Positions 1 to 7,848 of a stretch of DNA of 64,000 nucleotides are shown one piece after another. The stretch is taken from NCBI GenBank assembly GCA_902790635.1, contig CADASN010000003.1, positions 1 to 64,000 of the forward strand, in the 5' to 3' direction. The DNA is from an uncultured Bacteroidia bacterium (GTDB lineage Bacteria; Bacteroidota; Bacteroidia; Bacteroidales; UBA932). A model generated the notes under the pieces. The model was not told where the DNA came from and made no database searches. It saw only the letters and a program-made list of their open reading frames with translations. Each line of letters starts with the position of its first letter. Within the stretch, counting starts at the first letter, position 1. Position numbers and translations under genes: made by a program.

Positions 1-101
1 CGCGCAGCATCTTTGCTTGGGCTCGCTGCATCGCCCGGCAGCTTCTTGCTTCCATTCTTTTTTACCTTTTTTTGGTAAACTTTTTTCAGGACGATACATG
101 T

Positions 102-215
102 CCGTGATAAACGAATTCGTTGATTATCAAAGACAAATGAAAACACGGGTACTTGTTTTGGGTACCCGTGTTTTTGCAATCGGTTGATAGTTAGTTATTT
201 GATCTACTACGCCAC
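102..215. repeat. Hairpin repeat, copy 1
   Basis: Starts ccgtgataaacgaattcg and continues with a tgattatca block, then a strong hairpin with arms aaaacacgggtac (140-152) and gtacccgtgtttt (162-174), then cggttgatag and an AT-rich tail ending near gatctactacgcc. Copy 2 starts exactly 140 bp further on with the same blocks, so 102-241 behaves like a tandem unit. The hairpin has A/T tracts on both sides, so it could also end transcription in either direction. Confidence 0.7.
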
Positions 216-241
216 TCCTTCCCCCTTAACTCTGTTGTGCG

Positions 242-345
242 CCGTGGTAATCGAATTCGCTGATTATCACTAACAAATGAAAACACGGGTTGCTGAAAAC
301 TACACCCGTGTTTACAGTTTGTGTTGATAATGATTCATTTATGTT
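242..345. repeat. Hairpin repeat, copy 2
   Basis: Aligns with copy 1 at a constant offset of 140 bp from ccgtggtaatcgaattcg through aaaacacgggt (280-290). The right arm acccgtgttt follows near 303-312, then gttgataatgattcattta. The loop differs from copy 1 (tgctgaaaacta) while the stem is preserved, which is the pattern expected if the fold is maintained. Confidence 0.65.
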
Positions 346-468
346 GGTACATTTTGCTGCGGCGGGCGCTGGGAAGGAGAGCGTGGGCCTGCGCACGTTA
401 GCCTGTGCGGACGGGGGCCGTGCGTAGGGTGCGAGGGGACGACCGCCGCTATGAGTGGATAGCCGCGA

Positions 469-523
469 AGGGATCGGGTGTGCCCGGGCGGACGTTTTTT
501 CCGAACGGGCACAACCCGGTCCC
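469..523. repeat. Long imperfect inverted repeat in GC-rich island
   Basis: The left arm begins gggatcgggtgtgcccg (469-486) and the right arm is cgggcacaacccggtccc (506-523). They pair over about 17 positions with one mismatch and one bulge, around a loop containing ggcggacgttttttccgaa. The island differs in composition from the AT-rich hairpin repeats on either side. No gene product is apparent. Confidence 0.5.
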
Positions 524-545
524 TGCGGCGCATCAATGCGTAGTG

Positions 546-650
546 TTCAAATAATTAGAAGATCAATAACTTACAAAAACAAGGGTACTGTTTTTGAGTG
601 CCCGTGTTTTTGTTATCGATTGATAATCTATGATTTAATACACCACGTTT
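546..650. repeat. Hairpin repeat, copy 3 (diverged)
   Basis: Contains caataacttacaaaaacaa, then gggtactg and the right arm gtgcccgtgtttttg, followed by ttatcgattgataatc and an AT-rich tail ending caccacg. The central stem and the flanking (c)gattgata block match copies 1 and 2, but the leading cgaattcg block is lost. Copy 3 lies next to the 3' end of the TonB-like gene, so it may also act as its terminator. Confidence 0.55.
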
Positions 651-698
651 TTTCCCAACACAATAACCACAAATACGTGAACTTATGGTGCGGCGGTA

Positions 699-1430
699 TT
701 ATTGGGCAATGAATTCGTAGACGATGTTGCCCTGCTGCTTGGGGGCGGCATCAACTTTGGCGGAGAATTTGGACAGGCGGGCGGCGCGGATGGCGAAGTT
801 CCGCAGGCAGCCGTCCTTGGAGGAGACGGCGTCGTCTACCTTGGCGGCGATGACGGCGCCGGAGGGATTGACGGTGATTAGGACGGTGACCTGACCGCCG
901 CCCAGGCAGCGGTAGGCCGGGATGGGGAGGTGGCTGGCCTTCCGCCCTTCGAGATAATAAGAAACGACCGAAGGGCCGGAATAGACCGGAGCATCCTCCT
1001 GCTTCTTTTCTTCTTTTTTCGGAGGCGCTACAGGGCCTGGATCGGCTACGTCGTCCTCCGGTACCTCGTAGCCCTTGGAGAGCTCCTCCTGGAGCCTTCT
1101 GGCGTCTTCGTAGAGCTTTTCAGCATCCGTGCCGCGGTCATCCTTGAGCGCACCGCGGTCCACGGCCACGCCGCGGATCTCGGAAGTACGGCCCAGCTCC
1201 TGCTCCAATTTCTGGGCGATGCTCTCCTTGAGTTCGGCTTCCTTCTGGAGTTTCTCCACTTCCTGCTGCAGGCGCTCTTTCTCCTCGTAGCCCGAGAAGT
1301 CCAGTACGAAGCTGTTTTCTTTCTTGATCGAATAGTCCAGCCCTGCCAGCAACAAGACAATCACCACCGCGAGATGGACGATCACGGTGGTGTAGATGCC
1401 TGCCTTGTCTTCGCTGGAGAGCCGGCGCAC
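699..1430 (-). CDS. TonB-like energy transducer protein
   Basis: A 243-residue protein with a short cytoplasmic start, one membrane segment at about residues 13-32, a long charged coiled coil at about 48-80 and a proline/lysine-rich stretch at about 130-150. The C-terminal domain (about 165-243, with GGQVTVLITVNPSG) has the TonB/TolA C-terminal pattern. Family knowledge: such proteins span the periplasm and pass proton-motive energy from ExbB/ExbD to outer-membrane receptors. The start is a GTG six bases after the udk stop, so it is probably translated with udk. An exbB/exbD operon lies a few kb upstream on the same strand. It could instead be a TolA-like protein. Confidence 0.75.
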   Translation of the reverse strand: MRRLSSEDKAGIYTTVIVHLAVVIVLLLAGLDYSIKKENSFVLDFSGYEEKERLQQEVEKLQKEAELKESIAQKLEQELGRTSEIRGVAVDRGALKDDRGTDAEKLYEDARRLQEELSKGYEVPEDDVADPGPVAPPKKEEKKQEDAPVYSGPSVVSYYLEGRKASHLPIPAYRCLGGGQVTVLITVNPSGAVIAAKVDDAVSSKDGCLRNFAIRAARLSKFSAKVDAAPKQQGNIVYEFIAQ

Positions 1431-1436
1431 GGGGCC

Positions 1437-2057
1437 TTACTGTTTCTTGGCCAGGGCCTTCTCGATGGTGGCCTTGATCACGTCGATGGCCACCTTGTTG
1501 TGCCCTCCCTGCGGGATGATGATGTCGGCGTAGCGCTTGCTCGGCTCGATGAACTGGAGATACATCGGCTTGACCGTACGGGAGTAGCGCTCAATGACCC
1601 AGTGGACGTCCTTTCCGCGCTCGCTGATGTCGCGTGCCATGACGCGCATCAGGCGGTCGTCGTCGTCGGCATCCACGAAGATCTTGATATCCATCTGCTT
1701 GCGAAGCGCTTCGCAGGTAAAGATCAGGATCCCCTCGATGATGATGACGTCGGCCGGCTCCACGGTCACCGTCTCTGTCTTGGAGCGGGAGCAGGAGATG
1801 TAGGAATAGACCGGCTGCTGGATGGTCTTGCCGCGCTTCAATTCGGCAAGCTGCTCACAGAGCAGTTCCCAGTCAATCGCATCCGGGTGATCGAAATTGT
1901 GTACGCGCTTCTCCTCGTCGGAGAGGTCGCTGGAGTCCTTGTAGTAGGAATCCTGGGGGATGACAACCACCCGCTTGGCGTTGAGCTCTCGCGTGATGGC
2001 CTTGACGACTGTGGTTTTGCCGGATCCGGATCCGCCGGCGATACCGATTACTAGCAT
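1437..2057 (-). CDS. udk: Uridine kinase
   Basis: A 206-residue protein that phosphorylates uridine and cytidine in pyrimidine salvage. A P-loop GGSGSGKTT lies near the N-terminus, followed by the family motifs QDSYYKD and NFDHPDAIDW and by FVDADDDDRLMRV. The start was set at 2057 because MLVIGIAGG is the usual uridine kinase beginning and AAGGAAG precedes it; the open frame extends a further ten codons upstream. It is followed 6 bp later by the TonB-like gene. Confidence 0.93.
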   Translation of the reverse strand: MLVIGIAGGSGSGKTTVVKAITRELNAKRVVVIPQDSYYKDSSDLSDEEKRVHNFDHPDAIDWELLCEQLAELKRGKTIQQPVYSYISCSRSKTETVTVEPADVIIIEGILIFTCEALRKQMDIKIFVDADDDDRLMRVMARDISERGKDVHWVIERYSRTVKPMYLQFIEPSKRYADIIIPQGGHNKVAIDVIKATIEKALAKKQ

Positions 2058-2087
2058 ATTGCTTCCTTTTTTCTTCCTTATTATCAT

Positions 2088-2109
2088 CCTCCCCTACGGT
2101 TAGGGGAGG
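2088..2109. repeat. Short perfect hairpin between asnS and udk
   Basis: cctcccct (2088-2095) pairs with aggggagg (2102-2109) around a six-base loop. It lies downstream of the asnS stop and upstream of the udk start on the minus strand. No T-run follows it, so a terminator or processing role is only a possibility. Confidence 0.45.
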
Positions 2110-2152
2110 ACGGGAGGAGGGGTGATCGAATGATGACGGAACGTCGAGTTCG

Positions 2153-3556
2153 TCAGAACTCGGCGTTTTTAGGAGTACGGGGGAAAGGAATCACATCCCG
2201 GATGTTGGACATGCCGGTGATGAAGAGGAGCAGACGCTCGAAGCCCAGTCCGAAGCCGCTGTGCGGGCAGCTGCCGAAGCGGCGGGTGTCGATGTACCAC
2301 TCGAGGTTCTTGCGGCTCATGTGCAGTTCGTCGATGCGCTTCTCAAGCTTTGCCAGGTCAGCCTCACGCTCGGAACCGCCGATGATCTCGCCGATCTTCG
2401 GGAAGAGGACATCCATGGCGCGGACGGTCTTGCCGTCTTCGTTCTGCTTCATGTAGAAGGCCTTGATGTCCTTGGGGTAACCCGTGAGGATGACCGGCTT
2501 GCCGAAATGCTTCTCCACCAGGTAGCGTTCGTGCTCGCTCTGCAGGTCGATGCCCCAGGCGACCGGATACTCGAACTGGACGCCGTTCTTTGCGGCTTCC
2601 TCGAGGATGCGGATGCCCTCGGTGTATTCGAGGCGCACGAACTCCGTGCCGATGACGCTGCGCAGGCGCTCGACCAGTTCCGGGTCGTAGCGGTCGTTCA
2701 GGAACTGGATATCGTCCATGCAGTGCTCCAGGGCGTAGGAGACGAGGTGCTTAATGAAGTCCTCGGCCAGGTCCATGTTGTCCTTGATGTCGTAGAACGC
2801 CATCTCCGGCTCGATCATCCAGAACTCCGCGAGGTGTCGCGGGGTGTTGGAATTCTCGGCGCGGAAGGTCGGGCCGAAGGTGTAGATCTCGCCGAGCGCC
2901 GTGGCGCCGAGTTCCCCTTCGAGCTGGCCGCTGACGGTGAGGCTGGTCTGCTTGCCGAAGAAGTCCTTGGCGTAGTCGATGCGGCCTTTCTTGTCTTTGG
3001 GGACGTTCTCCAGGTCGAGCGTCGTGACCTGGAACATCTGGCCGGCGCCTTCGGCGTCCGAGGCGGTGATGAGCGGCGTGTGGACGTACACGAAGCCCTT
3101 GCTGTGGAAATACTCATGGATGGCGAAAGCCATCTGGCTGCGCAGGCGGTAGATGGCGCCGAAGGTGTTCGTCCTGGGACGAAGGTGGGCGACGGTCCGC
3201 AGGTACTCGAAAGACGTATCCTTCTTTTGCAGCGGATAGCGCACGGGATCGCAGGTGCCATAGACGGTGATCTCCGTGGCGTGGATCTCGACGGCCTGGC
3301 CGCTGCCCACGGACTCGACCAGATTGCCCAGGACGCCGATGCAGGCGCCCGTGCTGATCTGGGCGAGCACCGGCTCCGTCTCTGCATTCTTGTCCACGAC
3401 GATCTGGACGTTCTTGATCGTGGAGCCGTCGTTGAGTGCGATGAACGCGATTTCTTTGTTCCCTCTCTTGGTCCTGACCCAACCTTTGGCCAGCACCTCC
3501 TGACCTGCTTCCATCCGGAGCAGGTCCTTCACCTTGGTGCGAAGTATTTCCTTCAT
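2153..3556 (-). CDS. asnS: Asparagine--tRNA ligase
   Basis: A 467-residue class II aminoacyl-tRNA synthetase that charges tRNA-Asn. The N-terminal OB-fold anticodon-binding domain covers about residues 1-115. The catalytic domain follows with motif 2 ([15 protein letters not shown]) and the C-terminal motif 3 ([15 protein letters not shown]). Length and motifs are normal for bacterial AsnRS. It lies downstream of the exb operon but is separated from it by a clear terminator. Confidence 0.96.
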   Translation of the reverse strand: MKEILRTKVKDLLRMEAGQEVLAKGWVRTKRGNKEIAFIALNDGSTIKNVQIVVDKNAETEPVLAQISTGACIGVLGNLVESVGSGQAVEIHATEITVYGTCDPVRYPLQKKDTSFEYLRTVAHLRPRTNTFGAIYRLRSQMAFAIHEYFHSKGFVYVHTPLITASDAEGAGQMFQVTTLDLENVPKDKKGRIDYAKDFFGKQTSLTVSGQLEGELGATALGEIYTFGPTFRAENSNTPRHLAEFWMIEPEMAFYDIKDNMDLAEDFIKHLVSYALEHCMDDIQFLNDRYDPELVERLRSVIGTEFVRLEYTEGIRILEEAAKNGVQFEYPVAWGIDLQSEHERYLVEKHFGKPVILTGYPKDIKAFYMKQNEDGKTVRAMDVLFPKIGEIIGGSEREADLAKLEKRIDELHMSRKNLEWYIDTRRFGSCPHSGFGLGFERLLLFITGMSNIRDVIPFPRTPKNAEF

Positions 3557-3570
3557 TTTCGATTGATGCT

Positions 3571-3603
3571 TTTAAAAAAGCAGCCCTCGTTGAAGGGGGC
3601 TGC
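3571..3603 (-). terminator. Rho-independent terminator of the exbB-exbD operon
   Basis: On the minus strand gcagccccc and gggctgc form a stem around ttcaacga, followed directly by a T-run (the A-run at 3574-3579 on the plus strand). It sits just after the last exbD gene (ends 3626) and before asnS (starts 3556). Confidence 0.85.
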
Positions 3604-3625
3604 TCGTATTCAATACTGCCTCAGA

Positions 3626-4093
3626 TTATTTGGCAGGTTTCCTTGCGGAGTACATGATCTTAAGCGCGGAGCAACGTCTGAGCTCCTGCTTAACATCGGT
3701 CACGATACCCATTCTAACATCCTGGTCAGCCTTGATAGACACGGTCATGAGCTGGCGGTCATTCTCGCTAAGGGCGTCACGCTCGGCGGCGATGAAGTCG
3801 CGGATATCGTCCGTGGTGCGGAAGGCGTCGTTCAACTGGATACGGGCATCGGTACCGTACTGGGCCTGATATTGCAGGGTCGGGGAACCGATGTTGATGT
3901 AAGAGTTGAGGTCCTTGCGCTCCAGCTTGACGACTTCGGAAGCTTCCGGCGTGGTGATTTTGACCTTCTGCTCGGTGTCACGCATCTGCGTGGTCACCAT
4001 GAAGAAGAATAGGAGCATGAACACGATATCGGAGAGGGAGCTCGAGGTGATCCCGGGCATCTCCTTCTTGTCGCCTTTTTTAAATCTTGACAT
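3626..4093 (-). CDS. exbD: ExbD/TolR family transport protein (distal)
   Basis: A 155-residue protein with a short cytoplasmic N-terminus, one membrane helix at about residues 17-37 beginning SLSDIVFMLLFFFMV (the Asp is the conserved proton-pathway residue of ExbD/TolR) and a periplasmic domain. It is a component of the ExbB-ExbD proton-driven motor that energises TonB. It is the last gene of the exbB-4TM-exbD-exbD operon, 14 bp after the other exbD, and is followed by a terminator. Two ExbD-type genes in tandem are common in Bacteroidetes. Confidence 0.9.
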   Translation of the reverse strand: MSRFKKGDKKEMPGITSSSLSDIVFMLLFFFMVTTQMRDTEQKVKITTPEASEVVKLERKDLNSYINIGSPTLQYQAQYGTDARIQLNDAFRTTDDIRDFIAAERDALSENDRQLMTVSIKADQDVRMGIVTDVKQELRRCSALKIMYSARKPAK

Positions 4094-4107
4094 AATCTTT
4101 TCTCCTA

Positions 4108-4692
4108 TTATCTTCTTTTGCCGACATCCTTAGGCTCAGCCTCGGAGATGTTCTGCGGGATACAGTCACGGACGATCTTCTGCTGGTCCTCGTTGAGCTG
4201 GGTGTAGTTCTTGCCGAATTCGCGCTGGGAGAACTCGTCACGAAGTTCGTTGACGGCCTTGACCAGTTCGTTCTGGACGGCAATGTACGCCTGGTAGCTC
4301 GTACCGCGGTCGTTCTGCAGGGAGATCACACCCTTCGACACGGGGTAAGTGCCTTTGCTGTAGCCCTCGATCTCCTTCACCTCCTTCTCAGGAAGGTTCG
4401 GGTCGTTGGCAGGGTTGCTGATGAATTCTTTGATCTTGTCTTTAAGCTGAGAGACATCTATGGCATCGGAACCGGCAAGAATCCTATCGGCAGAGTTGAT
4501 CTTCACCACGATGATGTTGCGGCGATTGACCTTCTGGTCCTCGACCTTCTGATTGGGATCAGGCATCGGGGGGAGACGACGGGAAAGTCCGAAGTGCGAA
4601 CCCATCGTTGTGGTCATCAGGAAGTAGCACAACAACAGGAAGGCGATATCGGCCGTAGAACTCGAATTGATTGCTGGTGTTTTCTTAGCCAT
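4108..4692 (-). CDS. exbD: ExbD/TolR family transport protein (proximal)
   Basis: A 194-residue ExbD homologue with the membrane helix SSTADIAFLLLCYFLMTT near residues 11-30, including the conserved Asp. Its periplasmic part is longer than that of the neighbouring ExbD. It starts 2 bp from the end of the four-helix protein gene, which indicates coupled translation. Likely role: second subunit type of the proton-channel motor for TonB-dependent transport. Confidence 0.9.
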   Translation of the reverse strand: MAKKTPAINSSSTADIAFLLLCYFLMTTTMGSHFGLSRRLPPMPDPNQKVEDQKVNRRNIIVVKINSADRILAGSDAIDVSQLKDKIKEFISNPANDPNLPEKEVKEIEGYSKGTYPVSKGVISLQNDRGTSYQAYIAVQNELVKAVNELRDEFSQREFGKNYTQLNEDQQKIVRDCIPQNISEAEPKDVGKRR

Positions 4693-4694
4693 AG

Positions 4695-5135
4695 TTACTT
4701 CTTGTTAGCGATAGCCAGACGGATCTCGCCGACGATGATGGCCAGGATGGCGCCGACACCGGCAAAGAGCGTGAGGTTCAAGATGGTATCAGTAAGTTTG
4801 AGGTCGCCAGGCGTAGCGGTGACCGTCGGGTTGGGGAGCGGAGTGCCCTTGGCAAGCAGGAAGGCGATCAGGACGACCGCAGCGATGCCGACAACCACGA
4901 TACCCATTCTGACAAGGGACTTCGGGTTGTTCGCGACGCTGATGATCAGGCCGATCACAATCCAGCAGAAGAGAGCGATGCCGATCATAATCGCTGCCCA
5001 GGTGAGCAGGACGTTCGTCGGCTGTTTCGCGACGTTACCTTCTGCGAAGCCTGCCGTGAAGCCCCATACCAGGATAGCGAGACTGATCAGGATCAGCACC
5101 ACCATGCCCCACTTGAATATTTTGTTGAGTTTCAT
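4695..5135 (-). CDS. Four-helix membrane protein of the exb operon
   Basis: A 146-residue protein with four predicted membrane helices (about residues 8-31, 43-66, 73-95 and 115-140) and almost no soluble domain. No named family was recognised. It lies between exbB (27 bp gap) and the first exbD (2 bp gap) on the same strand, so it is very probably cotranslated with the motor subunits and may be an accessory membrane subunit. That role is inferred from position only. Confidence 0.75.
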   Translation of the reverse strand: MKLNKIFKWGMVVLILISLAILVWGFTAGFAEGNVAKQPTNVLLTWAAIMIGIALFCWIVIGLIISVANNPKSLVRMGIVVVGIAAVVLIAFLLAKGTPLPNPTVTATPGDLKLTDTILNLTLFAGVGAILAIIVGEIRLAIANKK

Positions 5136-5162
5136 TATTCAGTCTTTTAAACCGGGGTTGAA

Positions 5163-5909
5163 TTATTTCTTCTGGCCGTATTTGGTCAGCACGTCGATCA
5201 GGCTGATGGAGGAGTCTTCCATGTCGATGGTGATGGACTCGATCTTCGCGAGGATGTAGTTGTAGAAGACCTGGAGGATCATGGCGACGATGAGACCGCC
5301 GACCGTCGTGATAAGGGCGACCTTCATACCACCGGCAACAACGTTCGGGGAGATATCACCCGCAGCCTGGATGGCGTCGAAGGCGTTGATCATACCGATA
5401 ACCGTACCGAGGAATCCGAGGGACGGGGCGATGGCGATGAACAGGGAGATCCAGCTCAAGCCGCTCTCCAGCTGGCTCTGCTGCACGGAACCGTAGGAGA
5501 CGATGGTCTTCTCGACAACATCAAGGCCCTGGTCGTAGCGAAGCAGACCCTGGTAGAAGATGCTGGCGACGGGACCGCGGGTGTTGCGGCAAACTTCCTT
5601 GGCCTTCTCGATACCGCCTTCGTTGAGGGCAGCCTCAACCTTCTCGACCAGCTTCTTGGTGTTGATCTTGGAGAAGGAGAGATAGAGAATACGCTCGATA
5701 GCCAGGGCGAGACCGATGATCAAGCAGATGATGATCAGGGACATGAAGGCCGGACCACCTTCGATGAATTTCTGCTTGAGCGCCTGGTTGAGAGGCTGCT
5801 CGCTGCCGCTGAGGAGATCGGCTGCGCTCATCTCTTCCTGGGCGAATGCGCTGGTTGCAGTGAAGGCCATAGAGCCCAAACCTGCCAAAAACATGAAAAC
5901 TTTTTTCAT
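5163..5909 (-). CDS. exbB: MotA/TolQ/ExbB proton channel family protein
   Basis: A 248-residue inner-membrane protein with an N-terminal signal-like segment (residues 1-24, ending TSAFAQ), a first membrane helix at about 55-77 (SLIIICLIIGLALAIERI) and two further helices at about 155-175 and 190-220, with the conserved SLGFLGTVIGMINAF region. It forms the stator-like channel with ExbD. It is the first gene of the operon, and an AT-rich leader (5910-6003) precedes it. An extra N-terminal signal segment compared with E. coli ExbB is usual in this phylum. Confidence 0.9.
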   Translation of the reverse strand: MKKVFMFLAGLGSMAFTATSAFAQEEMSAADLLSGSEQPLNQALKQKFIEGGPAFMSLIIICLIIGLALAIERILYLSFSKINTKKLVEKVEAALNEGGIEKAKEVCRNTRGPVASIFYQGLLRYDQGLDVVEKTIVSYGSVQQSQLESGLSWISLFIAIAPSLGFLGTVIGMINAFDAIQAAGDISPNVVAGGMKVALITTVGGLIVAMILQVFYNYILAKIESITIDMEDSSISLIDVLTKYGQKK

Positions 5910-6003
5910 AATGAATTTAATAATGTATTAGTTGTGATAATTATATGCTTGCTAAATATCTAAAATCGGTGCAATTTAGCAAAAAAAATTCAATTTTCAA
6001 TAC

Positions 6004-7071
6004 TTATTTTGAGATTTCCCCCTTCAGGTTTTTCTCCAACAGGGCTTTGACTTTCTCATTGTCTGCGTGTTCCCCCATCAGGTAAAAAAGTTTGCCGAGC
6101 GCGCTCTCGGTCGTGATGTCGTGTCCGGAGATGACCCCGGCGTCCTTAAGCGCCTTGCCGGTGGCATAGATGTCCATGTTGACGTCGCCGCTCAGGCACT
6201 GGGTGACATTGAGCAGGATTTTCCCGCGCGAAGCGGCTTCCCGGACCAGGGCCAGGAACCAGGGGCGGCAGGGGGCGTTGCCGGCTCCGTAGGTCTCCAG
6301 GATGACGGCGCGCGAGCCGTCCCCGAGCAGGATGTCCCGGACCGCCTGTTCGGTGATGCCGGGATGCAGCTTGAGCACGGACACCCGCGTATCCAGGTCG
6401 GTGTGGATGGAGACGCCCTTGCGCCGGTCGTAGCCGTAGTGGATGAAGCTGTTGTTGTACTTGATGTTGATGCCGGCCGTGGCGAGCAGCGGATAGTTGG
6501 GGGACTTGAAGGCGTCGAAGCCGGTGGCGTTGACCTTGACGCTGCGGTTGCCCCGCAGCAGCTGGGAGTCGAAACAGATGCAGACCTCGGGTACCATCGG
6601 GTGGCCGTGGGAGTCCTTCGCCGTGGCGATCTCGACGGCGGAGATCAGGTTTTCCTTGCCGTCGGTGCGCGGCCGTCCGATCGGGAGCTGGCTGCCGGTG
6701 AAGATGACGGGCTTGCCGAGATTCTCCAGCATGAAGCTCAGTGCGGAGGCACTGTAGGCCATCGTGTCGGTGCCGTGCAGGATGACGAAGCCGTTATAGT
6801 CGTCGTAACGTTCCCGGATCAGGCGTGCGAGGGCCTGCCAGAGCGAAGGTTCGACGTCCGAGGAGTCGATGAGCGGGTTGAAGGTGTAGGAGTCGATCTT
6901 CATCGCGAACTTCCGCAGCTCGGGCACCTCTTCAAGGATCCCGCTGAAGTCGAAGGGCCTGAGGGCTCCGTCTCCGGGGTCTTCCTTCATCCCGATGGTG
7001 CCGCCCGTGTAAATCAGCAGGACGGCCGTTTGGCTTGTTTTTTCCGGGAACAATTTGAAACTCAGCTTCAT
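6004..7071 (-). CDS. ansA: Type I L-asparaginase
   Basis: A 355-residue cytoplasmic-type asparaginase that hydrolyses asparagine to aspartate and ammonia. The first active-site threonine motif is IYTGGTIGM (about residues 20-28) and the second is ILHGTDTMAYSASALSFM (about 100-117). No signal peptide is seen, which fits type I. The ATG overlaps the tatD stop by 4 bp (ATGA), so it is the last gene of dprA-tatD-ansA. Confidence 0.92.
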   Translation of the reverse strand: MKLSFKLFPEKTSQTAVLLIYTGGTIGMKEDPGDGALRPFDFSGILEEVPELRKFAMKIDSYTFNPLIDSSDVEPSLWQALARLIRERYDDYNGFVILHGTDTMAYSASALSFMLENLGKPVIFTGSQLPIGRPRTDGKENLISAVEIATAKDSHGHPMVPEVCICFDSQLLRGNRSVKVNATGFDAFKSPNYPLLATAGINIKYNNSFIHYGYDRRKGVSIHTDLDTRVSVLKLHPGITEQAVRDILLGDGSRAVILETYGAGNAPCRPWFLALVREAASRGKILLNVTQCLSGDVNMDIYATGKALKDAGVISGHDITTESALGKLFYLMGEHADNEKVKALLEKNLKGEISK

Positions 7072-7838
7072 ATCGAAAACAATCTTTTGGCGTTGGCAGT
7101 GGTCGCGGCGGCGACTTCTTCGAGGCTGATGCCTTTCTGCCGGGCGACGAAAGCGGCGATGAGGGGGATGTAGGCGCTCTCGTTACGCTCGCCGCGGTGC
7201 GGCACGGGGGTCAGGTAGGGGGCGTCGGTCTCCAGCAGGATGCGGTCCAGCGGGATGCGCTTGATGTCTTCGCCGATGGAGGCTTTCTTGAAGGTCACCA
7301 CGCCGCCGATGCCCACGTACCAGTCCCCGCCGAGGCGCCGCAGGCGGTCGAAGGTCTCAGCGCTGCCGCTGAAAGCGTGGAGATTGCCCCGCAGGGGGAG
7401 GTGCCGGCAGTCGCGCAGGATGGCGAAAAAGTCCTCCGTGGCCTCCCGCAGGTGGATGTTGACGGGCAGGTCCCAGGCGGCGGCGAGCTCCAGCTGGACG
7501 CGGAACGCCTCCTTCTGCTCCTCTTTGGTGTCCGCACCGTAGTGGTAGTCGAGCCCGATCTCGCCGACGGCGACGATCCCCCGTCCGCGCCAGGCTTCCA
7601 GCGCGTCGATCTCGCGCCGCCAGTCCTTGTCCACGGAGCCTGGGTAGAGCCCGAGCATCGGCCGCAGCACACCCGGATGGCGCTCCACGAGCGCGAACAT
7701 CCGCTCCCGCTCCCGCGAATCCACGTCGGCCTGCAGCTGGACGGAAACCCCGGCGGCCAGGGCACGCGCGATAATCTCGTCCTCGCACCCGTCGAAAGCT
7801 TCGTCGTAGGTATGGGTATGCGTGTCGATGAACTCCAT
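7068..7838 (-). CDS. tatD: TatD family metal-dependent hydrolase
   Basis: A 256-residue TIM-barrel nuclease-type hydrolase. The metal-binding N-terminal motif is DTHTHTYDEAF, followed by GEIGLDYHYG, NIHLREA, HAFSG and the C-terminal LETDAPYL, in the order seen in TatD DNases. It starts 10 bp after the dprA stop and overlaps ansA by 4 bp. The likely activity is a 3'-5' exodeoxyribonuclease; adjacency to dprA fits a DNA role but does not prove it. Confidence 0.9.
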   Translation of the reverse strand: MEFIDTHTHTYDEAFDGCEDEIIARALAAGVSVQLQADVDSRERERMFALVERHPGVLRPMLGLYPGSVDKDWRREIDALEAWRGRGIVAVGEIGLDYHYGADTKEEQKEAFRVQLELAAAWDLPVNIHLREATEDFFAILRDCRHLPLRGNLHAFSGSAETFDRLRRLGGDWYVGIGGVVTFKKASIGEDIKRIPLDRILLETDAPYLTPVPHRGERNESAYIPLIAAFVARQKGISLEEVAAATTANAKRLFSI

Positions 7839-7848
7839 AAGTACAAAG

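Larger units (their letters stand above)
1..698. other. Gene-free stretch with repeats and hairpins
   Basis: No convincing coding region is seen. The open frames here have no family resemblance and run through inverted repeats. The stretch begins with a short inverted repeat (tttacc at 61-66 against ggtaaa at 74-79), continues with three diverged copies of a hairpin repeat (about 102-215, 242-345 and 546-650), and contains a GC-rich island at about 350-540 with a long hairpin at 469-523. The TonB-like gene to the right ends at 699 on the minus strand, so the interval lies downstream of it. The role is unknown. Confidence 0.6.

Noticed and set aside
102-650. CRISPR-like repeats
   Set aside because: Only three copies, internally palindromic and diverged, with unequal spacing and no cas genes.
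102-650. Integron attC sites
   Set aside because: The RYYYAAC and GTTRRRY core sites could not be placed on either side of the hairpins, and no integrase is visible.
930-2054. A 374-codon plus-strand frame over the TonB-like and udk genes
   Set aside because: Antisense shadow; the minus strand has P-loop and TonB-like features in the same bases.
5940-6000. gctaaat...atttagc inverted repeat after ansA as a terminator
   Set aside because: The arms are short and AT-rich with a long loop, so it is not strong enough to call.
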